Made by a program: the position numbers and the translations under genes. From DASQZT01 sp963728965 (GTDB lineage Bacteria > Acidobacteriota > Terriglobia > Bryobacterales > Bryobacteraceae), in contig CAVSMH010000012.1 in assembly GCA_963728965.1 (NCBI GenBank), positions 1,054,001 through 1,118,000 of the forward strand: a stretch of DNA of 64,000 bases, written 5' to 3'. The notes beneath the pieces are model-generated. The model was not told where the DNA came from and did not search any database. It saw only the letters and a program-made list of their open reading frames with translations. Positions 9,121-17,276 of this stretch are shown in pieces (the stretch's first letter is position 1; each line of letters starts with the position of its first letter).

Positions 9121-10185
9121 ATGAAACGCGCTCTTCTGCTGGCCGCCTGCCTGTCGATGCCGCTCCTGGCCCTGGACCGCCCCGGCACGACCTTCAAGAT
9201 TTTCCAGTTTCCGGCCGACCGCATTCCGCGCATCGACGGCAGCACGGATGACTGGCAGATGGTGCCCGACGACTACGCCATCGGCATGGATCAACTGATG
9301 GACGACACGAACAAAGACCGCAAACCCGACCCGAAGGACCTCGACGTCAAAGTGAAGGTCGGCTGGGTGAAGGGGCTGAACCGGCTGTACTTCCTTTACG
9401 AGGCCTATGATAACTACTGGGATTTCGCCCAGCCCGGGTTGCATAACGACATCTTCGAGGTGGTGGTGGATGGCGACCTTTCGGGCGGGCCGCTGATCGA
9501 GCGGTTCCAGCCCACCCGGGAACTGAGCGAGCGCGACGCTCATTTTTCGATGCACGGCGTCCACGCCCAGAACTACCACATCATGACCCCGGCGCTTGGA
9601 AAGGACTGGGCGCTGGCCTGGGGCTGTAACAGTTATGTCAAGAATCTTCCTTACGCGAATGCCGCCTACCGCTACAACTTCAAGCCGGGCGAATCGGGAA
9701 GACTGACCCTGGAGTTCTGGATCACCCCGTTCGACTATGCCGGGTGCGAAGGCCCCCAACGGTCGGTGGAGAGTGTGTTGGCGGAGAACAAGCTGATCGG
9801 CCTCGCCTGGGCGGTGCTCGATTACGACAATGCAGCCAGTGATTCGCATTCCTTCTGGAACCTCTCCCGGCAGCACACGATGTATGGGAAGGCGGACGAA
9901 CTGGTTGCGTTCCGGCTGATGCCGATCGAGCCGCAATTCCGCAAATTCGAGGCCAATTGGTCGTTCCAGGTGATCGATTGGGAGCGCCGCGCGGTCGCCT
10001 TCCAGGACGAGAGTTCGGGCGAGGTGACGGCCTGGAAGTGGAGTTTCGGCGATGGCACCACTTCCACCGAAGCGAATCCGGTGCATCGCTACGGAAAAGG
10101 CGGGGACTACACAGTGGTGCTGGAAGTCGAAGGACCGCAGGGAAAGTCCCGCCGTGAGAAGATCTGGGACGTGGGCGTCAGGTAG
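9121..10185 (+). CDS. Secreted protein with CBM9-like and PKD domains
   Basis: 354 residues. The N-terminal signal peptide ends near LLALD. Residues about 25-250 look like a family-9-type carbohydrate-binding / sugar-binding beta-sandwich (RIPRIDGSTDDWQMV, LYFLYEAYDNYWDF, DIFEVVVDGD). Residues about 285-350 form one PKD domain (FQDESSGEVTAWKWSFGDGT and GGDYTVVLEVEG). There is no catalytic motif. Placed directly behind the GH28-like gene, it probably binds the same plant polysaccharide. RBS GGAG lies just before the ATG. Confidence 0.75.
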   Translation: MKRALLLAACLSMPLLALDRPGTTFKIFQFPADRIPRIDGSTDDWQMVPDDYAIGMDQLMDDTNKDRKPDPKDLDVKVKVGWVKGLNRLYFLYEAYDNYWDFAQPGLHNDIFEVVVDGDLSGGPLIERFQPTRELSERDAHFSMHGVHAQNYHIMTPALGKDWALAWGCNSYVKNLPYANAAYRYNFKPGESGRLTLEFWITPFDYAGCEGPQRSVESVLAENKLIGLAWAVLDYDNAASDSHSFWNLSRQHTMYGKADELVAFRLMPIEPQFRKFEANWSFQVIDWERRAVAFQDESSGEVTAWKWSFGDGTTSTEANPVHRYGKGGDYTVVLEVEGPQGKSRREKIWDVGVR

Positions 10186-10214
10186 TCAGACCGCCTGTTA
10201 CGCTGCGAGTTAAC

Positions 10215-10234
10215 CGGTTACCACACGGTTACCA
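10215..10234. repeat. Two direct repeats CGGTTACCA, 11 bp apart
   Basis: CGGTTACCA occurs at 10215-10223 and again at 10226-10234, one helical turn apart, just where backbone genes give way to the accessory island and at the end of the traM-like frame. It may be an operator or a boundary scar. Confidence 0.4.
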
Positions 10235-10412
10235 ACCGCCCTGCCGAAGAGCTATCTATCCAATGGGAACGATTCGGGTGTGCGGGGTGTATCATGCCTT
10301 CTCGGAGAAAGCCTGATGCCATTCCGCCTTGCCACCTTTCTGCGTCTCGCCCTCCTGGCCGCTTGTGTTTGGTCAATGCCTCTGCCAACAGCTTCTCTAC
10401 GTCGATCGCCAT
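10218..10412 (-). pseudogene. traM-like remnant
   Basis: A 64-codon frame starts 9 bases after the stop of the traL-like gene. Its first 16 residues (MAIDVEKLLAEALTKH) have the amphipathic start seen in IncP TraM proteins, and its position after traL fits the IncP order traK-traL-traM. The remainder loses similarity and runs into the repeat at the island edge, so it is probably a truncated remnant. The assignment rests mostly on order. Confidence 0.4.
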
Positions 10413-10421
10413 GGCTTGTCC

Positions 10422-11195
10422 CTAAGCGAACGGCAGGGAATCCAGTTGGTCGAACAGTTCCCGTTGGACCACTCGCAGCCGCTGCCTGACCATAATCGGA
10501 AAGCTCGAGGAGTCGGTCGCCTCTTGCAAGGTCAGCTTCCGCGCAATCACATCCTCCACGTCGCGCCCGAAGGTGTCCTGATTCCTCCGCGGAATTGCCA
10601 CTGATCCCACGACTGAGCCGGCGTGCTCGATGTACACCGGCAATTCGCTCAGAGCCCGCCCGTCTCGCTCCACGCGGCCAAAGTACTCGTTCACCCAGAG
10701 CACAATGTTCCGCTCTCCAGTAGTCTGAGCCAGACGCGCAAATCCGCTTAGGGTGTCGGCCGAGGCCTGGCCACCGGTCAAAACGCAATGCAGGAAAATT
10801 CGCCGGCCGGACGACTTCAGAAGGGCCACGGCGTTGTTCTCCAGTATGTAGTTCCATAGCGGAATGAACGTTGAGGCGCCGTTGTCCACGATGAACGTAC
10901 CGGATTCCGTTAGCAGGCTCTCCATGAGTCCGTCGAACGCCCGCTGGTCAACTGATCCCTCTCGCATCAGGTCCAGCCGCTCGGCCCCGAGTTCGTTGTA
11001 ATGCGCCAGGGTTTGATTCACCGGGTCCGCGTCAATGCACCGGACGGAGATTCCCTTCCTGTGTCTGAAGTATTGCGCCAGCAGCGAGGCCACGAGACTT
11101 TTGCCGACACCTCCCTTGCCCTGTAGCGAGAGATGCACCGTGGTAGTCGGGAGATCCCCTGCTGGATTTGAACTGCCGTTCCGTGAGTTCGCCAT
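10422..11195 (-). CDS. traL: TraL-like ParA-family ATPase (IncP-type transfer region)
   Basis: 257 residues from the ATG at 11195, which follows AAGGAA; the upstream start at 11237 is less likely. It has a deviant Walker A LQGKGGVGKS near the N-terminus, CIDADPVNQTLAHY, FIVDNGASTFIPLWNY and VLTGGQASADTLSGFARL, a set that matches the TraL conjugal-transfer protein of IncP plasmids more closely than chromosomal ParA or MinD. TraL acts in the DNA-processing operon next to the relaxosome genes. It appears intact, but its neighbours are broken and no relaxase or mating-pair genes are in the window, so it is probably a relic. Confidence 0.75.
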   Translation of the reverse strand: MANSRNGSSNPAGDLPTTTVHLSLQGKGGVGKSLVASLLAQYFRHRKGISVRCIDADPVNQTLAHYNELGAERLDLMREGSVDQRAFDGLMESLLTESGTFIVDNGASTFIPLWNYILENNAVALLKSSGRRIFLHCVLTGGQASADTLSGFARLAQTTGERNIVLWVNEYFGRVERDGRALSELPVYIEHAGSVVGSVAIPRRNQDTFGRDVEDVIARKLTLQEATDSSSFPIMVRQRLRVVQRELFDQLDSLPFA

Positions 11196-11233
11196 GTTCG
11201 TTCCTTTATTGCGTCGCTTCGAGGGGGTATGGA

Positions 11234-11624
11234 TCATCTGGGCCCGAACAGTTCTTCGTCCGGCAGCGTCCCTGAATACTCGAATCCGGGACGATGCTCA
11301 CTTAACCGCCGCAGGTTCCGAAGTGGATCCACGGGTGCAGGTTTGACCGATCTTTCTCCCGGCCTGTCCGGTGCGGTAGCCTGTTTTGGACCGCGCTCAG
11401 CCTTCGGCTGAACGTCGCGTTGGAGCATCGCCACAATTCGACAGAGAGGTGGAATATGGCATTACGATGCCATCCAACTGAAGCGTTTTGTGAATGTCGC
11501 GCAAAGAGTGGCCCACGGTCAGGCAATCCTGAATCGTCGGCCATAGCGCGCGAAGAATCCCGATGCGCGTTTTCGGCATCTGTTCGGCGAATGCTCTCAG
11601 GTTCGGTGCCGAAACGGAATTCAT
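11234..11624 (-). pseudogene. traK-like gene with a frameshift
   Basis: Two overlapping minus frames together look like one oriT-binding TraK-type protein. Frame one (11624 to about 11435) encodes MPKTRIGILRALWPTIQDCL followed by VGHSLRDIHKTLQLDG and MPYST, the helical DNA-binding part. Frame two (11434-11234) encodes the rest, with the TraK-like tail RPGFEYSGTLPDEELFG. A single-base change near 11437-11445 (around GAATTGTGGCGATGC on minus) would rejoin them. It sits directly upstream of the traL-like gene, as traK does in IncP plasmids. Confidence 0.5.
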
Positions 11625-11639
11625 TCGTGAACCAGCCCC

Positions 11640-11918
11640 CCTTCTAGTTGTTTACAGCAAATTCTCAGTAAATACAAGCTAGCTTGCATAAGGTCTAACG
11701 GCTTCTCACATGTTCTCGCGAAGTCTCACGGATGCTCATTCAATCGCATCTTTAGGCAACGGAGGCAGCAACGAAGAGCGTAGTGGAACATAAAGGAGTG
11801 CCGGTATGGTGCCTGATTCTTGTTGCTTAAGTGTCGGGCTAGCAGTAGTATAGCTGGATTGTACATGCTAGCTATTATAGCGGCTAAAAGCCGGGTGCCG
11901 TGAAGCGGGGGAAGCGCG
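11640..11918. promoter_or_regulatory. oriT-like / divergent promoter region between traK- and traJ-like genes
   Basis: This 280-bp gap is more AT-rich than its surroundings and full of dyads: CAAGCTAGCTTG (11675-11686), GCTATTATAGC (11871-11881) and CGGCTAAAAGCCG (11881-11893), plus two further GCTAGC copies near 11838 and 11867. TTAAGTGTCGGGCT near 11827-11840 partly resembles the TAAGTGCGCCCT nick core of MobQ plasmids. In IncP plasmids oriT lies in exactly this place, between divergent traJ and traK. The sequence directly shows dyads and AT richness; oriT function is inferred from gene order. Confidence 0.45.
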
Positions 11919-12203
11919 ATGGCCAAGTGGGAACGATTCGAACTCCGGCTGTCGGAGGAGCAACTGGCTGTGGTGAAGCGTACAGCCCAGGTCCGCGGAT
12001 TCCGGTCTGTGAGCGGATATATCCAGGCGGTGCTGACGAGGGACTTGCGCGATTCGCCGCCCGACCAACCGAGCCAGAGTTTCGGCTCCGCCCGCGGCGG
12101 CCCCGGGTCCCTCGCGACGAAAACAAGGCTTGGTCGCGATCCTTCAAGAATCTCATCCACCTCGTCACTGGACTGGGCGATCAGCGCGTCGAGATTGCCA
12201 TGA
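11919..12203 (+). pseudogene. TraJ/MobC-like ribbon-helix-helix protein, probably truncated
   Basis: The first 45 residues (RFELRLSEEQLAVVKRTAQ, then GFRSVSGYIQAVLTRDL) form a ribbon-helix-helix of the MobC / TraJ relaxosome accessory type, which binds oriT and helps the relaxase. After about residue 45 the composition changes to low-complexity Ser/Arg/Gly, and the same DNA in another frame runs into a VOC gene fragment, so the natural C-terminus seems lost at a deletion junction near 12060-12150. It is divergent from the traK-like gene. Confidence 0.5.
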
Positions 12204-12473
12204 TGCGCACGCCGGACGGCCACGGCCGGATCGAGCTCTCCCGCTTCCTCACGCCGCCTGTCGTCGCGGATCACCGCAATGCCCCGGTGAACGCTCTAGG
12301 CTACCTCCGCGTCATGTTCGCCGTAGACGACATCGACGAGACGCTTGAAAGGCTCCGCAAGCGCGGTGCGCAGCTCGTAGGCGAAGTAGTCCAGTTATAA
12401 AGACGCGTATCGGCTCTGCTACATCCGCGGGCCTGAAGGGCTTCTCATCGGACTCGCCCAAGAACTCAGCTGA
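12120..12473 (+). pseudogene. VOC/glyoxalase-family gene, 5' truncated and frameshifted
   Basis: From about 12170 one frame encodes VEIAMMRTPDGHGRIELSRF, LGYLRVMFAVDDIDETLERL and RGAQLVGEVVQ, the second half of a VOC-superfamily domain. The frame then stops (TAA 12398-12400), but shifting by one base at the TT of 12395-12396 restores YKDAYRLCYIRGPEGLLIG and LAQELS to a TGA at 12471-12473. The N-terminal half of the domain with its metal ligand is missing and is replaced by DNA from the traJ-like gene. This is a decayed chromosomal gene cut by the island. Confidence 0.7.
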
Positions 12474-12723
12474 GCGCAATGCGAAGACGTCGGAGAGACC
12501 GCCGCTTTCAGCCGCCGAGTGGATCGTCGCCAACCCTTCCCTAATCCGGTAACGGAAGAGTAGCGCGTTTATGGGGACTAATCCAACGGAAGATCATTGC
12601 TCCTCTGCTCGAATGCTACTTCGGAATGGCCCTCCGCCCCTCCGAATCGACCTGCCGTCTCGCAGGCCAATACCCCAACGACGCGGAGACCATCCGGGCT
12701 CACGAGGCTCACGCAAGCCAATC

Positions 12724-13048
12724 TTAAGGCGCGGGGGGAAGGTCGTTGGAATCCGTCGAGGGACCATTTAAGATGACATGCAGCCGCCCTTCCGAAGGAT
12801 CGGGAAGGTTCGCCGCGTGAATACTGTAATCAATAGTGAATGAGCCAATCCGTGCTTCTGAGTCGAACATTACGTAGAACGCCTCAAGAGACTCAACGAA
12901 CCCGTGCTTGAGCATGGCAATTGACACGTTGACGTCGTAGCTGTTTGTTCGGCGGATCTGTGGCGTACTGACGTTCGTGGGTCTTGAGAAATCCGGTAGA
13001 TTGAGGGAAGGTACGCGCGCAAGAACACTTTGCGCTTGCCCCGTTTGC
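12724..13048 (-). pseudogene. 3' part of PIN-domain gene split by the IS3 element
   Basis: Host codons resume at 13048 right after the left IS end and run to TAA at 12726-12724 (about 107 residues, with YDVNVSIAMLKHGFVESLEA and IGSFTIDYSIHAANLPDP). A naive gene call would start inside the IS at 13104. Joining 14773 to 13048 makes CCG-ATT-TTG-CAA-ACG in frame, so this is the C-terminal beta-rich portion of the gene whose start is at 15818. Its function is not recognised. Confidence 0.75.
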
Positions 13049-13068
13049 TGAGACAAATAGTTAAGACA
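13049..13068 (+). repeat. Left terminal inverted repeat of IS3 element
   Basis: TGAGACAAATAGTTAAGACA. It matches the complement of 14753-14772 at 19 of 20 positions and defines the outer boundary next to restored host codons. Confidence 0.88.
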
Positions 13069-13516
13069 CTGTTGACCGTTCGCTGCCATTTCATTGTGCC
13101 CCATCCCGGAACGGTTTTAGGATGAAGCTGCCGGTGAAGCGGAGACGGGCTCTGCTGGCGAGCACCCCGATCAAGGAATAGCCGGCCAGAACTCATCTGC
13201 GGACGATGAGATGGAGCGCGGTCCTCCCGACACGCTCTGCTACCCGGGTTCGGGGCCGACCGACGGGAGGCGGCACGGCTCCCGGCCTGGGGTTTGGTTT
13301 TCATACCACATCGGACCAGATAGATTCCGCCATGCCTTGAAAAACGCATTCTGATGGCCGTCAGAATGAGACCGCCGGGGTAGCCCGGCCAGTGGGGAGG
13401 CATCGGCGCAAACTCGGCTGTGGCGATTACAATCCGGACCACGTAGCTGCCGGTCGCTTGTCGAGTTTCCCTGTATAGGGCGCCTTTGCTTCCGCCATTC
13501 ATATGATGCGTCGATG
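13069..13516. other. Non-coding left arm of the IS element
   Basis: About 450 bp between the left terminal repeat and the orfB stop. Frames across it are arginine/serine/proline-rich and lack start context or domains. Nothing in it is recognised as a gene. Confidence 0.6.
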
Positions 13517-14365
13517 TCATAGGGCGCGGCGGCATGCGCTCGTGGTTGCTGCCTGGCCCAACAACTGTTGTTCAAACTCCACCGGCGGCCGGTAGCCGAG
13601 CGCCGAATGGAGGCGTTTGCGGTTGTACACCCGTTCCAGGAAGTGCTTTATGGAAGCCCGCGCCTCCGCCAGATCGCGGTATTCCTGGCGATACACCTCC
13701 TCATATTTGAGGGTCTTCATGAACGATTCGCAGGCCGCATTGTCGAACGGATTTCCCTTGCGACTCATGCTGATGGTGATGTCCCGGCTCTTCAGCAGGT
13801 CCGTGTAGTCTTGTGAGGCGTACTGCACGCCGCGGTCAGAATGATGCACCAAACCCGGCGCCGGTATGCGCCGCTCAAGCGCCATGCGAAGCGCTGCGAT
13901 GGTAAGCTCGTCCTCCAACGTTCGGTCCAGCGCCCAGCCAATCACCCGCCGCGAGTAGGCATCCAAGATGACAGCTAGATACACGAACTCCGCTGCCAGT
14001 CGAATGTAGGTGATGTCCGCCACCCACAGTTGATCGATGTCGGTCAACGCCATCCCGCGCGCCAGGTTCGGGTACACCGGCCGACTGTGATTGGAGTTCG
14101 TGGTCACCAGGAACTTCCGTCGCCGCAGGCACAGCAGATTGTCCTCCCGCATCAGGCGGTACACCCGGTTCGGCCCGACCTGCCAGCCGCGCCGGTGCAG
14201 TTCTTCGGTCATGCGTGGCCGTCCATAGGCGGGAAACTCCAAGGCGATCCGCTGGATGGCATCCCGTAGATCGATGTCCTTATCCCCGGCGGCCGGCGTG
14301 GTCAGGAACCGGTAGTAGCCGGCCCGGCTCAGATGGGCCAGCGCGCACATCTCGGCGATGCTCAT
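13517..14365 (-). CDS. IS3-family transposase OrfB (DDE integrase)
   Basis: 282 residues. It has the N-terminal HTH_21-type segment (AHLSRAGYYRFL, RIALEFPAYGRPRMTEEL) and the rve catalytic core with WVADITYI (first Asp), HHSDRGVQYAS (second Asp) and NAACESFMKTLKYEEVY (Glu), ending in YNRKRLHSALGYRPP. All three catalytic residues are present, so it is probably active. Its ATG overlaps the stop of orfA as ATGA, so it seems to be made by translational coupling as well as, or instead of, the frameshifting usual in IS3. Confidence 0.95.
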   Translation of the reverse strand: MSIAEMCALAHLSRAGYYRFLTTPAAGDKDIDLRDAIQRIALEFPAYGRPRMTEELHRRGWQVGPNRVYRLMREDNLLCLRRRKFLVTTNSNHSRPVYPNLARGMALTDIDQLWVADITYIRLAAEFVYLAVILDAYSRRVIGWALDRTLEDELTIAALRMALERRIPAPGLVHHSDRGVQYASQDYTDLLKSRDITISMSRKGNPFDNAACESFMKTLKYEEVYRQEYRDLAEARASIKHFLERVYNRKRLHSALGYRPPVEFEQQLLGQAATTSACRRAL

Positions 14366-14724
14366 GCTCGTTTCCCTCCGGACTTGCTCCTGGATGTTCC
14401 CGTAGATCGCGGCTTTCCAGTCAATGCCTGCAACCTCCGCTGTTCCTCGATGCGTTGCAAGCTGCGCTTTAAAAAATCGATCTCCAGGGTTTGCTGGCCG
14501 ATTTTCCGCTCCAGCTTGGCCTGCTCGGTATCATCCCACCGCTGCTTTCCCAAGCCCGGAAACGCATTGCCCGGTCCTTCACGGAATTCCCGGCGCCAGC
14601 GATGCAGGACATTCGGGTTCACCTCAAATGCCCGCGCCACCTCGGCAATCGAGGACCCCGTCTCCAGCCGTCGGATGGCGGCCAATTTCTCCTCACGCGT
14701 GAAAGTTCGTCGTGACAGCCCCAT
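14362..14724 (-). CDS. IS3-family transposase OrfA (HTH subunit)
   Basis: 120 residues from the ATG at 14724, preceded by GGAGAA. RRTFTREEKLAAIRRLE and SSIAEVARAFEVNPNVLHRW form the HTH_Tnp_1 domain. A leucine-zipper-like helix follows (LERKIGQQTLEIDFLKRSLQ). It binds the IS ends. The stop overlaps the orfB start by 4 bases. Confidence 0.93.
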   Translation of the reverse strand: MGLSRRTFTREEKLAAIRRLETGSSIAEVARAFEVNPNVLHRWRREFREGPGNAFPGLGKQRWDDTEQAKLERKIGQQTLEIDFLKRSLQRIEEQRRLQALTGKPRSTGTSRSKSGGKRA

Positions 14725-14752
14725 GACACAATTCTCCATTCAATGGAATTTG

Positions 14753-14772
14753 TGTCTTAACTGTTTGTCTCA
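14753..14772 (-). repeat. Right terminal inverted repeat of IS3 element
   Basis: TGTCTTAACTGTTTGTCTCA, the complement of the left end apart from one base. Host sequence of the PIN gene begins at 14773. Confidence 0.88.
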
Positions 14773-15818
14773 AAAATCGGGACAAGTCCACTTGGGAGCT
14801 GAAAAGCCGACGCCATTCTCTCAGCGAGGGTTTCCGGCTTACGCGGCGGATTCGGTTTCTGTGGTTTCTTCGGCAACCCGTTTTCTGTAACCAGAGCGAA
14901 GCCATCCGGAAAGTGCAAGAAAATGTCAAGATCTTCAGCGGGGCAAGTCCCTTCGTTTACCGCCACAATCTCTAGGCGCATTGTATTGGCTAGGAGCGCG
15001 TAGACGCGCTCTATGCCCACGACGTACTCCGCGTACGCAGCATAAAACAAATCAAGTTGCTCGTTATACTTCCCGATGTCTTCGGCTGGAATTTCGTTTA
15101 ACGATGCGAGAATCTGTTCCGACGAACGTGGTTGGTTAACCCCAGGCACTTCCATCTTCGGATACTTGGCCCGAACCTCTGCCGCGCTGGGCGTCTCCAA
15201 CTTCGGCCGGTTCGGCGCTGGTAACTGCACTCTCAGTTGTGGTTCGTTGGTATTAAAGAGCAGCCTCACCTGAGGCAAGCGGTTGCGGAGTCGCATTACT
15301 TCAGATTCAAGTTCGCGGCGCTTCTTCTCCTCGGGGAGAAGTTCGTCGGGTAAACGTAGGCCCGCTGGTAATTGAACAACAGAGATACCGTGTGACTTCG
15401 CCTTAAGCTTCAGCCCCAAATCCCCAGTAACCAAGCGAGTCACGCCTGAATCTGCTTCGATGTTGTATTCGAGCATGCTCGCTATAAGATGATCATCTGC
15501 AATATCGCGGGAAAGATTGAATGTGGCGAAGTCAATCAGCGGATCCTGAACCCGGAACTGGAGTTCGACACCATTCCGAATGAAAACAGGCCAGGCCCTC
15601 TCGGACCATTCGTCCAGGACCTTAAGGACTGCAGCGGCTCGCTCTCGCGTTTTCAAAGATGTGGGAGAATCCTTGTGCCGGTTCAACTCGCGAATGACGA
15701 CCGGAGCCACTATCAAGCGTACGCCCGTCGAATGAAGCAGTGCCAGCCAGTCAAGTTGGTCGGGTCTCGGGAAATGCAAGAACGTGTTCGTATCGAGAAA
15801 CGCGATGAGTTCCAACAT
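14773..15818 (-). pseudogene. 5' part of PIN-domain gene split by the IS3 element
   Basis: The ATG at 15818 (an alternative is 15833) opens an N-terminal PIN nuclease domain: LIAFLDTNTFLHF with the first acidic residue, a conserved acidic pair in DIADDHLIASMLEY and VTGDLGLKLKAKSHGI near its end. After residue about 170 a charged linker rich in E/R and a second alpha/beta region follow (KYNEQLDLFYAAYAEYVVGI). The insertion at 14772 adds IFETNS and a stop. With the 3' part, 1371 nt or 456 residues are restored. PIN proteins cut RNA, often as toxins, but this long form has no antitoxin neighbour. Confidence 0.8.
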
Positions 15819-15989
15819 AGCTCCCCTGATCATAGCGCCGAGCACCTAGAGGTTGCTGCGGAGAGATGTCCCGCGGGTAGCTGACTATCAAGTACGCCAG
15901 GGGTCGACACCTCATCCTTCCACTGCTGTGGCGGAGAGCGGTCGCCACCCGGAGGGCAGACCGGTTTGCTGGCAGGACCAAGGCCAGTT

Positions 15990-16943
15990 TCAGCTTTGGG
16001 GCGGGGCGTTCGGCTCGATCCCTATTGAATCGTTGACGGCGTCGCGGAGTCGCTGCTTACATCCCAGGTAGCGCTCTGTCGTCTGAACGCTGACGTGGCC
16101 AAGCAAGAACTGGATCTGCTCCAACTCGCCACCACGCTCGTGGCACAGCCGAGCGCATGTCCGACGGAGGTCATGAGGCGCCACATTGCCAAGATTGCAG
16201 GTCTGGCACGCCTCCTTTACAACTCCCCAGATGACCTTGGGACTGAACCCGTGGACGGCAATCCGCCCCGCCTTGTTGATGGCGCGGAAGATCGGGCCAT
16301 TGGTAATCTTCGCCCGATTCATCCAGGTTCGCAATCCAGCCGCAATCCAGTACGGGACGGGAACGGTACGCACATGACCCCCCTTCCCGACGAGATCCGC
16401 GATTACCCAATGTTCTTCTCGTTGCTGCAAATCCTCAACTCCGAGCGCGGCCACCTCCGCGCGACGCAATCCGCACCCCAACAGCACAGACACCATAGCG
16501 TAATCTCGGATTCCCCGCAGAGTATTCCGGTCGAAAACGCCGAGTAAGCCTCTCGCTTGTTCAGCGGTCAACCAGTTGCCCAACCGAACGCCGAACTTCT
16601 TTACGCCTTTGACCCGCCGGATTCCGGCGGCCAAGTCGGGACTGAGCAGTCCGGCATCGGCGGCTTCATATGCGAGGCGCCGGACCGCCGCAAGCCGGAG
16701 GTTGATAGTGGAAGAGGCGTAATGGGCCTGCTCGAGAAAGATGCGATAGCGAGTAACAACGGTCTTGTTGAAGGCCAATCGGGGCTCCGAGCAGTACCAA
16801 TCGATGAACTCCCGGATGGCGTGATCATATGAGCGCTGGGAACTTTGGGATGTCAGGCTGTTCAGGACTGCCGACTTCGACTGCTCCAGGTCGGGCAGCC
16901 GCAAAACAGTCCTGGGCGTTCGTTTCCGTTTGGGTTTGGACAT
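15990..16943 (-). CDS. Tyrosine-type site-specific recombinase/integrase
   Basis: 317 residues from the ATG at 16943. An N-terminal SAM-like core-binding domain (about 30-120: SQRSYDHAIREFIDWYCS) precedes the catalytic domain, with Arg in GCGLRRAEVAAL, Lys in GKGGHVRTVPVP, HDLRRTCARL, LLGHVSVQTTERYLG with the Tyr nucleophile. All catalytic residues are present. It resembles XerC/D and integron-free phage-like integrases. It probably moved the adjacent island, but no tRNA or att repeat could be seen beside it. Confidence 0.9.
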   Translation of the reverse strand: MSKPKRKRTPRTVLRLPDLEQSKSAVLNSLTSQSSQRSYDHAIREFIDWYCSEPRLAFNKTVVTRYRIFLEQAHYASSTINLRLAAVRRLAYEAADAGLLSPDLAAGIRRVKGVKKFGVRLGNWLTAEQARGLLGVFDRNTLRGIRDYAMVSVLLGCGLRRAEVAALGVEDLQQREEHWVIADLVGKGGHVRTVPVPYWIAAGLRTWMNRAKITNGPIFRAINKAGRIAVHGFSPKVIWGVVKEACQTCNLGNVAPHDLRRTCARLCHERGGELEQIQFLLGHVSVQTTERYLGCKQRLRDAVNDSIGIEPNAPPQS

Positions 16944-17276
16944 GCCGCCAGTCTGACATTTACGGTCTCGTCGCGGGCCCATGTCGCTCGAACGTCCGCT
17001 CGGCAATCTCCCAAGAAGCGCCCGTTCGGAAGAACCCGGGCCGGCACATCCACGAGATGCGCGTCAACTGGATGCGGATTTCACGGGAGAGATCGCGCAG
17101 CCCTCGCCCATACACCCGATGGGCGATTCCACGCCGGGGAATGGATGCCGGCCAATAGGATCGCGACAGCCTCTGGCGAATTCGCGTCTTTCGTTTTTTC
17201 CGATGCCCGTCTGCCTGTAGCCGGCTGCCCTGAGGGATTCCGCTACAATGGGTATGGCCCTCACGGAGCGTTCTCG

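Larger units (their letters stand above)
13049..14772. mobile_element. IS3-family insertion sequence with long non-coding left arm
   Basis: The ends are 20-bp inverted repeats: TGAGACAAATAGTTAAGACA at 13049-13068 and its complement at 14753-14772 with one mismatch. It carries orfA (helix-turn-helix) and orfB (DDE integrase) on minus. At about 1.72 kb it is long for IS3, because about 450 bp between the left end and the orfB stop hold no gene. No 3-4 bp target duplication is visible: flanks are TTGC on the left and AAAA on the right. It lies inside the PIN-domain gene. Confidence 0.9.

Noticed and set aside
11520..11535. ATCCTG near 11526, resembling the IncP nick core
   Set aside because: It lies inside the traK-like coding part and lacks the flanking bases of the IncP nick site.
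12571..12771. 66-codon plus frame between the VOC relic and the PIN 3' part
   Set aside because: No domain and Arg/Pro-rich composition; 12474-12723 holds nothing I can support.
12870..13535. 221-codon minus frame over the IS left arm
   Set aside because: It spans the IS end and host gene in a different frame from the true PIN continuation; no domains.
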